Positions 1-6,469 of a DNA stretch of 7,365 nt are shown piece by piece. Source of the stretch: Bryobacterales bacterium (GTDB lineage Bacteria; Acidobacteriota; Terriglobia; Bryobacterales; Bryobacteraceae); NCBI GenBank assembly GCA_003487005.1, contig DNFG01000119.1:1-7365 (forward strand), written 5' to 3'. The position numbers were made by a program, and so were the translations under genes. Each line of letters starts with the position of its first letter. The first letter of the stretch is position 1. The notes beneath the pieces were generated by a model that was not told where the DNA came from, searched no databases, and worked only from the letters and a program-made list of their open reading frames with translations.

Positions 1-787
1 CGCTCCTCATCGGCCTAACTGGCACTGGTTCGCCGACGGCACCAATTTTCCCGGCTCCGGATCCATCCGCCAGCGCAAGCGGTGGTTCACTGAAGGCCTT
101 CGCGCCGTCCACGAAGCACTCGCTGGCGACATGCGCATGCTCGTCGAATACAAACCCTTCGAGCCCGCCTTCTACCACACCGACATCGCCGACTGGGGCA
201 TGGCCCTCCTGCTCGCCCGCGCCGCCGGCGACCGCGCCAAAGTCCTCGTCGATACCGGCCACCACTATCAGACCCAGAACATCGAACAGATCGTCGCCTG
301 GCTCCTCGATGAAGACATGCTCGGCGGCTTCCATTTCAACGACCGCCGCTACGCCGACGATGACCTCACCCTCGGCTCCATCGACCCTTACCAGGTCTTC
401 CGCATCTTCCACGAGATCTGTTTCTACACCTGGGAACGCGGCCACGCCCCCGATATCGCCTACATGGTGGACCAGTCCCACAACCTCAAAAACAAAATCG
501 AAGAGATGATCCAGACCGCCATGAACGCCCAGGAACTCTTCCTCAAAGCCGCTCTCGTCGACCACGAAGCTCTTGCCGCCGCCCAGGCCAATTCCGATCT
601 GATCGACTCCGAAGAGATCCTCCGCTCCGCTTTCTTCACCGATGTCCGCCCACTGCTCCGCGAATGGCGCCAGGCTCGCGGTCTGCACCCCGAACCCCTC
701 TCCGCCTTCCGCGCCTCCGGCTACCTCGAACGGATCGTCGAAGCGCGCGCGGGCCGCAACCGCGCTGCCCTCTCCAGCTACGCCTGA
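1..787 (+). CDS. rhaI: L-rhamnose isomerase, 3' part (5' end outside window)
   Basis: Metal-dependent TIM-barrel sugar isomerase interconverting L-rhamnose and L-rhamnulose in the cytoplasm, the first step of isomerase-type rhamnose breakdown. The frame is open from position 2 with no stop, so the gene starts upstream. 261 codons are visible, roughly the last 60% of a protein of about 430 residues. The ligand pattern matches the Pseudomonas stutzeri enzyme as I recall it (E219, D254, H281, D327). Here Glu is at 146-148 (VEYKPFEP), Asp at 251-253 (VDTGHH), His at 332-334 (GGFHFND) and Asp at 470-472 (YMVDQSH), with identical spacings of 35, 27 and 46 residues. The catalytic His (260-262) and the two Asp of ADDDL (356-358, 362-364) are also in register, so the active site looks intact. 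The ATG at 131 is internal because conserved sequence (WHWFADGTNFPG) precedes it. The transporter gene follows 16 nt after the stop, suggesting one operon. A related aldose or ketose isomerase specificity cannot be excluded. Confidence 0.92.
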   Translation, partial: APHRPNWHWFADGTNFPGSGSIRQRKRWFTEGLRAVHEALAGDMRMLVEYKPFEPAFYHTDIADWGMALLLARAAGDRAKVLVDTGHHYQTQNIEQIVAWLLDEDMLGGFHFNDRRYADDDLTLGSIDPYQVFRIFHEICFYTWERGHAPDIAYMVDQSHNLKNKIEEMIQTAMNAQELFLKAALVDHEALAAAQANSDLIDSEEILRSAFFTDVRPLLREWRQARGLHPEPLSAFRASGYLERIVEARAGRNRAALSSYA

Positions 788-803
788 AAGGATTCAACCC
801 ACC

Positions 804-2162
804 ATGGCTTCCCGGTTGGCGGACCTCGCGTCCCAAATGGACCAGATCAACGAGTTCGACCGCGAACCCGTCGCCGAAGCCCAACTCCAGGGCGGCGGCC
901 GGTTCGCCGGACTCTTCGCCGGTGAACACGTCGCCGCCACCGAATTCGTCATCGGCGCCTTCTTCGTCATCCACGGCGTCGCCGCCAAAGACCTGATCTG
1001 GGGCCTCCTCCTCGGCAATCTCCTCGCCGTCCTCTCCTGGACCTTCGTCTGCGCCCCGATCGCCGTCCGCACCCGCCTGACCCTCTACTGGTACCTCCGC
1101 CGCATCGCCGGACCCGGCTTCATGGCCATCTACAACGTCGCCAATGCCGCCCTCTACTGCATCCTTGCCGGCGCCATGATCTCCGTCTCCGCCTCCGCCC
1201 TGGGTGATTGGATCGGCCTGCCCGCCACACCCCTCGATGCCGTCCTGCCCTCTTCCGCCGGTTGGGTCGCTCTCGCCCTCGTCCTCGGCGCCCTGTTCAC
1301 CATCCTCGCGATTCTTGGCTTCGACTCCCTCGCCCGTTTCGCGAGTGTGGCCGCCCCCTGGGTCTTCGCCGTTTTTCTCGCCGGCGCTCTGGTGACCCTC
1401 CCTAAACTTGGCGTCCAGTCCGACTTCTCCAACCTCTGGGAAGTCCTGTCGACGAAGGTCTGGAACGGCGTCCCTGTCGAAGGCCAGGAAAAATACGGCT
1501 TCTGGCAGATTCTCTTTTTCGCCTGGTTCTGCAACCTCGCCATGCACATCGGCCTCTCCGACATGGCCCTGTTCCGATTCGCGAAGAAGCCCTGGTATGG
1601 CGTCTTCACCGCCACCGGTGTCTATCCCGGACACTTGCTTGCCTGGCTCTGCTCCGGCATCATGGTCGCGGCCATCGGCCGTGAAATGACCCCCGGCCGC
1701 ATGGCCCAGGAAGCCCTCGGCGTCGCCGGCGTCTTTGCCGTCGTCCTCGCCGGTTGGACCACCGCCAACCCCACCCTCTACCGCGCCGGCCTCGCCATCC
1801 AGGCCGTCACCCCCAACTGGCCCCGCTGGAAAATCACTCTTTGGGTCGGTTTCGTCACGACCATCCTCGCCTGCTTTCCCGTCTTTTTCCTTAAATTGCT
1901 GGACTATGTCGCGCTCTATGGGCTCATTTTGATGCCCGTCGGCGCCATCGTCTTCACCGAACACTGGCTCATTCCCCGCATGGGTATCGCGCCCGATCCT
2001 GCCGAACGCAAGGGCCTCCTCGTCAGCGTCCCCGCCCTTGTTGTCTGGGTCGCTACTCTCGCCCTGGCCTGGGTGCTGCCCTTCCACCTGTTCTATCGCT
2101 GGCTCCCCTGCTGGCTGTTCGCAATCGTACTCTATGCCGCTCTCAGGAGGTCGTTCAGATGA
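804..2162 (+). CDS. NCS1-family (cytosine permease-like) membrane transporter
   Basis: A 452-residue inner-membrane secondary transporter. About 12 hydrophobic segments are visible, near residues 45-60, 63-85, 105-135, 153-172, 176-199, 234-250, 266-292, 303-325, 345-366, 368-390, 406-425 and 434-449. This matches the length and helix number of NCS1 carriers (CodB, Mhp1), which import nucleobases, hydantoins or related compounds with H+ or Na+. The best family signature is GWTTANPTLYRAGLA near residues 317-331, resembling the CodB segment WTTNDNALYASGLG. A glycine-rich cytoplasmic start (QGGGRFAGLFAGEH) also fits. The ATG at 804 is preferred over in-frame codons from 642, which lie inside the isomerase gene. 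It has an AAAGGA at 787-792 and begins 16 nt after the isomerase stop. The last codons carry the ribosome-binding site of the next gene, and the stop overlaps that gene's ATG. Substrate is unknown; position next to rhamnose isomerase hints at a sugar or sugar-linked compound, which would be atypical for the family. Confidence 0.78.
   Translation: MASRLADLASQMDQINEFDREPVAEAQLQGGGRFAGLFAGEHVAATEFVIGAFFVIHGVAAKDLIWGLLLGNLLAVLSWTFVCAPIAVRTRLTLYWYLRRIAGPGFMAIYNVANAALYCILAGAMISVSASALGDWIGLPATPLDAVLPSSAGWVALALVLGALFTILAILGFDSLARFASVAAPWVFAVFLAGALVTLPKLGVQSDFSNLWEVLSTKVWNGVPVEGQEKYGFWQILFFAWFCNLAMHIGLSDMALFRFAKKPWYGVFTATGVYPGHLLAWLCSGIMVAAIGREMTPGRMAQEALGVAGVFAVVLAGWTTANPTLYRAGLAIQAVTPNWPRWKITLWVGFVTTILACFPVFFLKLLDYVALYGLILMPVGAIVFTEHWLIPRMGIAPDPAERKGLLVSVPALVVWVATLALAWVLPFHLFYRWLPCWLFAIVLYAALRRSFR
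2145..2150 (+). promoter_or_regulatory. Shine-Dalgarno site for the small membrane protein
   Basis: AGGAGG lies inside the end of the transporter gene, 8 nt before the ATG at 2159. It is the full anti-16S core at ideal spacing and is the strongest ribosome-binding site in the window. This is the main argument that the short downstream frame is translated. Confidence 0.85.
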
Positions 2163-2338
2163 CCCGCTGGCTCCTCGCCGCCGTTCCGCTCGTCGTGGGC
2201 GTCGGCTCCGCCTATGTCCATTTTCTCAACAATTTGTCGGAAGTTGCGTTCCATCGTGTTTTTCTCGTGTGCTCCGTTCTCTGGTTTAGCCTTTCTTTAT
2301 GGGCCCAGAAGACCGGGAAACCGCGAAATTCCAGTTGA
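2159..2338 (+). CDS. Small two-helix membrane protein coupled to the transporter (59 aa, unrecognised family)
   Basis: A 59-codon frame starting at an ATG that overlaps the transporter stop as ATGA and ending at TGA 2336-2338. It begins MTRWLLAAVPLVVGVGS and ends KTGKPRNSS. Two hydrophobic segments (about residues 4-22 and 31-49) flank a short polar hairpin, HFLNNLSE. Arg3 and the basic tail KTGKPR suggest both termini are cytoplasmic, with the hairpin on the outer face. The ATGA overlap plus AGGAGG 8 nt upstream are hallmarks of translational coupling, so it should be made in proportion to the transporter. I do not recognise the family. Small two-helix proteins encoded beside secondary transporters are known (for example YhdT next to the pantothenate carrier PanF), so an accessory or stabilising subunit is a sensible inference but unproven. 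Base composition drops to about 46% GC over 2221-2340, well below the neighbours, possibly because hydrophobic codons and a promoter share the space. It could alternatively be a decaying remnant. Confidence 0.72.
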   Translation: MTRWLLAAVPLVVGVGSAYVHFLNNLSEVAFHRVFLVCSVLWFSLSLWAQKTGKPRNSS

Positions 2339-2364
2339 TTATTGGACCTGTTTAGCGGTAGGAT
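2335..2364 (+). promoter_or_regulatory. Possible sigma-70-type promoter before the ADOP permease
   Basis: TTGATT (2335-2340) and TAGGAT (2359-2364) are separated by 18 nt. Each matches its consensus (TTGACA, TATAAT) at four of six positions, in the most AT-rich part of the window. Transcription would start about at the ATG at 2372, giving a leaderless or near-leaderless message. The -10 box overlaps the AGGA proposed as ribosome-binding site, so only one of the two readings may be functional. Weak evidence. Confidence 0.3.
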
Positions 2365-2371
2365 AACGCCC

Positions 2372-4786
2372 ATGAAGAGCCTCAGTGACCTGATCTCCGG
2401 ATTCGCTCTGGCCTTCCGAACGCTGCTCCGTCAACCCGCGTTCCTCATCGCCGCGCTTCTCATCCTTGGACTGGGCGTCGGGGCGAACACCGCCATCTTC
2501 AGCGTCGTGCGCCAGGTCCTGCTCGAACCGCTCCCCTATCAGGACGCCAGTCAGCTCTATGTCGTCTGGACTCGCAACCTCGAACGTTCCCAGCCCCGGG
2601 CTCACTTCTCCGCTCCCGAATTTCTCGATTTTCAGCAACAGACCCGCTCCTTTTCGCAGTTGAGCGCCAGCCGCAATTACGCCGCCACCTGGACCGGAGC
2701 CGGCTCCGCCCAGCGCGTCGCCACCACCCTCGTCACCACCAACTACCTCGATATGCTCGGCCTTCGCCCCGTTCTCGGCCGCGGTTTCGTCGAACAGGAA
2801 GGCCGGTTCGGCAATCACAACGTTGCCATCCTCACTCACGACTTCTGGCACGCCCGCATGGGCGCCGATCCCGCCATTCTCGGGCGTACCATCGTCCTCG
2901 ACGACGAACCCCACGAGATCATCGGCGTCCTCCCCGCCATCCAGGGCGAAATGCGGGCTCCCGAACTCTACCTCCCCGCCGCCTTTAGCCCCCAGGAACT
3001 TGCCTCCCGCGCTTCACGCTACCTCTCCGTCCTCGGCCGCCTCGCCCCCGGCGTCACCACCGGGCAAGCCTCCCAGGAACTTCAGGCCATCGCCGCCCGC
3101 ATCGCCCAATCTCACCCCGAAGCCAGGGGCTGGGATGCCTGGCTCGTCCCCGCCCAGGATGAATTTACCCGCGAGGCCCGGCAACCCCTCCTTGTCCTGT
3201 TCGCCGCCGTCGGACTCGTCCTCCTCATCGCGTGCGCCAACCTCGCCAGCCTCCTCCTCGTCCGTGCCGCCGCGCGTCAGCGCGAATTCGCAGTCCGCGC
3301 CGCACTCGGCGCCGGCAAGGGCCTGCTCATCCGCCAGATGATGATCGAAGCCTTCACCCTCTCCGCTCTCGGCGGTGCGCTCGGCGTACTCGTCGCCTTC
3401 GCCGCCCTCCGCCTTCTCGTCCGCTCCACCGTGCTCACCTTGCCCCGCCTCGATCAGACCTCCCTCGATGGCTGGGCGCTCATTTTCAACTTTGGCGCCG
3501 CCCTGGCCGCGGGACTTCTCTTCGGCCTGTTCCCGGCCCTCCGCGCCATGCGCGTCGATCTCGCCGGCGTCCTTCGCGACGAAGCCCGCGGATCCTCGGG
3601 CGGCCTCAGGCAGAGCCTCGGCCGTTCCCTCCTGGTCGTCAGCGAAGTCGCCCTCTCGGTCGTCCTCCTGGTCGCCGCCGGCCTTCTCGTGCGTACCTTC
3701 GACAAACTCAGCCGCGTCCAGCCCGGATTCCAGTCCGGCGAGGTCCTCACCCTGCGAACGACCCTCCCCTATGCCCGCTACCAGTCAGCTGATTCCCGCG
3801 CCAACTACGGCCGGCGCGCCGCTGAACGTCTCTCTGCCACCCCTGGTGTCCAGTCTGCCGGCCTGACCACCGCTCTCCCTCTCATGGGCGTCAACTGGAT
3901 GGCCTCCTTCACAATCGATGGCGTCTCCAAGGCCGCACAGCCTCAAACCGCCACGTATAATGCCATCTCCCCGGGCTACTTCCCCGCCATCGGTGCCCGC
4001 CTTCTCTCCGGCCGCGACTTCCTCCCTTCCGATTCCGAAGCCGCCGCCCCCGTCGTCATCATTAGCGACGAACTCCAGCGAACCTATTTCGATGGCCGCA
4101 ATGCCACCGGACGCATGCTTCGTTTCAAGGTCGCCAACCAGGAGTTCGAAGCCCGGATCGTCGGCGTGGTGAACGATATCCGCCACCTCTCCCTCGATGA
4201 ACCCCCCAGGGTCGCTCTCTATCAGCCGCACGCCCAACTCGCCTGGCCCTTCCTCGCCTTCGCCATCCGTACCCATGGCGACCCCATGACCGCCGCCGCG
4301 GCCGTCCGTCAGGCGTTCCACGAGGTCGATCCCTCGCTCCCCGTCGAACGCGTCCAGCCCCTTGGCGCTCTGGTCGACCGCGCCCTCGCCCAGCAGCGCC
4401 TCGCCATGGCCCTCCTCTGGATCTTCTCCATCATGGCCACCATCCTCGCCGCCATCGGCCTCTACGGCGTCATGGCCGTCGCCGTCGCCCAGCGCCGCCG
4501 CGAATTCGGGATCCGCCTCGCCCTCGGCGCCAGCCGCCGCGATCTCCTCCGGCACGTTCTCGGCCAGGGCCTCCTTCTGACCCTCGCCGGACTTACCGCC
4601 GGACTCTCCGTCGCCCCCGCCGCCGCCAAAGGACTCGAAAAGATGCTCTACGGCGTCGAACGCGTCGACGCCGCCACCTACCTCGCCGTCGGCCTGCTCC
4701 TGATCTTCGTCACCATCGCTGCCTGTCTTCCCCCGGCGTGGCGCGCCAGCCGCACCGATCCCTCCATCGCTCTTCGCGCCGACTGA
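2372..4786 (+). CDS. ADOP-type duplicated ABC permease (MacB/FtsX family)
   Basis: An 804-residue inner-membrane permease with two tandem MacB-periplasmic-core plus FtsX units. Helices are near residues 22-48, 272-298, 326-350, 366-390, 419-441, 680-704, 733-753 and 768-788. Large extracytoplasmic domains lie between helix 1 and 2 (about 50-270) and between helix 5 and 6 (about 442-679). Family hallmarks are GLGVGANTAIFSVV near 33-46, RQREFAVRAALGAGKG near 302-317 and its repeat QRRREFGIRLALGASRRDLL near 707-726. Related MacB proteins drive mechanotransmission for efflux or lipoprotein export rather than forming a channel, and need a cytoplasmic ATPase, none of which is present here. ATG 2372 is chosen over the in-frame TTG at 2342 because AGGA (2360-2363) lies 8 nt before it and MKSLSDLISG...LRQPAF is the usual family start. 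It is 33 nt after the small gene and may be read through from it or have its own promoter. The cargo is unknown. Confidence 0.9.
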   Translation: MKSLSDLISGFALAFRTLLRQPAFLIAALLILGLGVGANTAIFSVVRQVLLEPLPYQDASQLYVVWTRNLERSQPRAHFSAPEFLDFQQQTRSFSQLSASRNYAATWTGAGSAQRVATTLVTTNYLDMLGLRPVLGRGFVEQEGRFGNHNVAILTHDFWHARMGADPAILGRTIVLDDEPHEIIGVLPAIQGEMRAPELYLPAAFSPQELASRASRYLSVLGRLAPGVTTGQASQELQAIAARIAQSHPEARGWDAWLVPAQDEFTREARQPLLVLFAAVGLVLLIACANLASLLLVRAAARQREFAVRAALGAGKGLLIRQMMIEAFTLSALGGALGVLVAFAALRLLVRSTVLTLPRLDQTSLDGWALIFNFGAALAAGLLFGLFPALRAMRVDLAGVLRDEARGSSGGLRQSLGRSLLVVSEVALSVVLLVAAGLLVRTFDKLSRVQPGFQSGEVLTLRTTLPYARYQSADSRANYGRRAAERLSATPGVQSAGLTTALPLMGVNWMASFTIDGVSKAAQPQTATYNAISPGYFPAIGARLLSGRDFLPSDSEAAAPVVIISDELQRTYFDGRNATGRMLRFKVANQEFEARIVGVVNDIRHLSLDEPPRVALYQPHAQLAWPFLAFAIRTHGDPMTAAAAVRQAFHEVDPSLPVERVQPLGALVDRALAQQRLAMALLWIFSIMATILAAIGLYGVMAVAVAQRRREFGIRLALGASRRDLLRHVLGQGLLLTLAGLTAGLSVAPAAAKGLEKMLYGVERVDAATYLAVGLLLIFVTIAACLPPAWRASRTDPSIALRAD

Positions 4787-4795
4787 ACTTCCCGC
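4787..4795. other. Nine-base convergent intergenic gap without terminator
   Basis: Only 9 bp separate the TGA of the + strand permease from the TGA of the - strand oxidoreductase. The sole inverted repeat is CTGA (4783-4786) with TCAG (4796-4799), a four-base stem that arises because both genes end in CTGA. There is no GC-rich hairpin with a U-tract on either strand, so intrinsic termination is not visible here. Confidence 0.6.
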
Positions 4796-5956
4796 TCAGC
4801 TTTCGATCGCGGGCACGTCCACCCACGAACGCCGCTTCCAGCTTTCAACGCCTAACTCGGCCAGCTGCACCCCCTTCGCGCCCTCCAGCAGCGTCCACGG
4901 GAACGGATCGTCCTTCACCAGGTGCCGCAGATACAATTCCCATTGCGTCTTGAACGCGTTGTCGTAGTTCTCCTGCTGCGGCATCTTCTGCCAGCCTTCG
5001 AAGAAGTTCAACGGCTGATCGACATCCGGATTCCACACCGGCCGCGGCGTCCCGCCGTAAGCCTGAATCCAGCAGTGCCGCAACCCCGCCACCGCCGACC
5101 CCCGCGTCCCGTCCACCTGCACCGTCAGCAAATCATCGCGCCGCACCCGCACACACCATGACGAATTGAAGTGCGCCACGATCCCGCCCTCGAGTTCAAA
5201 CGTCGCGTAGGCCGAATCGTCCGCCGTGCATTCGTACGCCTGCCCCTGCTCGTTCCAACGCCTGGGGATGTGCGTCGCTCCCAGGCACGATACCGCCTTC
5301 ACCGCTCCAAATACATTGTCCAGGACGTACCGCCAGTGGCACAGCATGTCGATGATGATCCCCCCGCCATCCTCCTTGCGGTAATTCCACGACGGACGCT
5401 GCGCCGTCACCGCATCGCCTTCAAATACCCAGTACCCGAACTCCCCGCGCACCGACAGAATCTCTCCAAAGAAACCCGTGTCGCGCAGCAACTTAAGCTT
5501 CATCAGGCCCGGAAGCCACAGCTTGTCCTGCACCACCCCGTGCTTCACGCCCTTCTGGCTCGCCTGCGTGTAGAGGCCCAACGCCTGCTCGAAGCGCTCC
5601 GCCGTCGGCTTCTCGCAGTAGATATTCTTCCCCGCTTCGATCGCCTGCGACACCGCCTCCACCCGCCGGTCCGTCGTCTGCGCGTCGAAATACACCTGAT
5701 ATTTCGGGTCCTCCAGCAACGGCTCCAGCTCCGTCGCGTAGGGCAACCCGCCCGTTTGCGCTGACAGCGCCTCCAGCTTGACCTTGCTCCGGCCCACCAG
5801 GATCGGCTCCGGCATGATCACTTCTTCGGCCGTCACCTTCACCCCGCCCTGCTGCCGGATCGCGTGGATCGAACGCAGCAGATGCTGGTTCGTTCCCATC
5901 CGGCCCGTCACGCCATTCATGATAATCCCGACCGAATGAACCTTCTTCTCGCTCAT
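4796..5956 (-). CDS. Gfo/Idh/MocA-family NAD(P)-dependent oxidoreductase
   Basis: A 386-residue cytoplasmic dehydrogenase of the glucose-fructose oxidoreductase / inositol dehydrogenase family, which oxidises or reduces sugar and polyol carbons with NAD(P). The N-terminal Rossmann domain spans about residues 5-140 and the C-terminal alpha/beta substrate domain about 150-375. The conserved EKP is at 115-117, giving Lys116 as the expected catalytic lysine. GGGIIIDMLCH at 197-207 supplies the Asp203 and His207 expected from the usual DxxxH motif. The dinucleotide loop is GIIMNGVTGRMG (10-21), not the common GxGxxG; the GVTGRMG part recalls dihydrodipicolinate reductase. Catalytic residues are present, so it should be active. 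The ATG at 5956 has AGAGGA (5964-5969) 7 nt before it. It is last of three - strand genes, 32 nt after the cupin, consistent with carbohydrate or polyol metabolism. The exact substrate cannot be read from sequence. Confidence 0.9.
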   Translation of the reverse strand: MSEKKVHSVGIIMNGVTGRMGTNQHLLRSIHAIRQQGGVKVTAEEVIMPEPILVGRSKVKLEALSAQTGGLPYATELEPLLEDPKYQVYFDAQTTDRRVEAVSQAIEAGKNIYCEKPTAERFEQALGLYTQASQKGVKHGVVQDKLWLPGLMKLKLLRDTGFFGEILSVRGEFGYWVFEGDAVTAQRPSWNYRKEDGGGIIIDMLCHWRYVLDNVFGAVKAVSCLGATHIPRRWNEQGQAYECTADDSAYATFELEGGIVAHFNSSWCVRVRRDDLLTVQVDGTRGSAVAGLRHCWIQAYGGTPRPVWNPDVDQPLNFFEGWQKMPQQENYDNAFKTQWELYLRHLVKDDPFPWTLLEGAKGVQLAELGVESWKRRSWVDVPAIES

Positions 5957-5988
5957 GAAAATGTCCTCTTATGACTTCCGCAATGCGG

Positions 5989-6438
5989 CTATTCTTCTGG
6001 CTTCTCCGTGCACTGCGGGTGCGCGCCTTCCGGCAGCGGCGGCGCTTCCACCCCCGCCTTCGGCAGCGTCCCGGCCAGTTCCTGCCGCCAGTGTGCCACG
6101 TCTCCCGCCGGCCCATACACGTAGATCATCCGCGCCGGCGTATCCCCAATATTGGTCAGTTGATGAAAGACGCCCGGAGGGATAAAAGCAGCTTGCCCCG
6201 TGGATACAATCTGCCGTTCCTCCCCCAGGCACATCTCGCAGGTCCCCTCCACGATGAAGTAGACCTCCTCCTGCTCCTGGTTGTGCCACGGCACCTGCCC
6301 GCCGTTCGGCTCCAGCGTCACATTGCCCATGGCGAAGGCCGTCGCCTGAATCGGCGACGGCCCCCCCACCAGATTCTGTGTCCGCCGCCGGGCCGGATAC
6401 GTCCGGCCCGCGATCTCCTTCAGGTCAGCGATGATCAT
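5989..6438 (-). CDS. Single-domain cupin protein
   Basis: A 149-residue cytoplasmic beta-barrel cupin without signal peptide or membrane segment. Motif 1 runs from Gly46 to Gly65 (GGQVPWHNQEQEEVYFIVEG) and fits G-x5-H-x-H-x3-E-x6-G, except that the second His is Gln54; His52 and Glu58 are in place. Motif 2 (81-96, GQAAFIPPGVFHQLTN) is complete with Pro87, Gly89, His92 and Asn96. Metal would be held by His52, Gln54, Glu58 and His92. The start MIIADLKE at 6438 is preferred to an upstream in-frame ATG at 6525, because that would add an Arg-rich tail (MERWRSRRCRRRR) overlapping the MFS gene. GGGAG (6443-6447) lies close before 6438. It ends with TAG 32 nt before the oxidoreductase and starts 31 nt after the MFS stop. 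Cupins in such cassettes may be isomerases, epimerases, dioxygenases or sugar-binding proteins; the role here is unknown. The tail (about 120-149) is Pro/Glu-rich and likely flexible. Confidence 0.88.
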   Translation of the reverse strand: MIIADLKEIAGRTYPARRRTQNLVGGPSPIQATAFAMGNVTLEPNGGQVPWHNQEQEEVYFIVEGTCEMCLGEERQIVSTGQAAFIPPGVFHQLTNIGDTPARMIYVYGPAGDVAHWRQELAGTLPKAGVEAPPLPEGAHPQCTEKPEE

Positions 6439-6469
6439 AACGCTCCCATTCTCCCAATGGCCCGCCCCG

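Noticed and set aside
642..803. N-terminal extension of the transporter
   Set aside because: These codons overlap the conserved end of the isomerase in another frame and encode Pro/Ser-rich sequence. The ATG at 804 has a ribosome-binding site and gives the normal family length.
636..2087. Long open frame of 483 codons on the - strand opposite the transporter
   Set aside because: Its product is a featureless Gly/Asp/Glu-rich string with no domain. It mirrors the C-ending codons of the hydrophobic transporter gene and has no plausible operon context.
3785..4555. Open frame of 256 codons on the - strand inside the ADOP gene
   Set aside because: Same compositional shadow, acidic and low complexity, opposite a strongly conserved permease region.
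4783..4799. Inverted repeat CTGA/TCAG at the convergent junction as a bidirectional terminator
   Set aside because: Only a four-base stem with a nine-base loop and no T-tract. It follows from both genes ending in CTGA.
5171..5764. Open frame of 197 codons on the + strand opposite the oxidoreductase
   Set aside because: Arg/Leu/His-rich shadow of a well-supported enzyme gene, without recognisable motifs.
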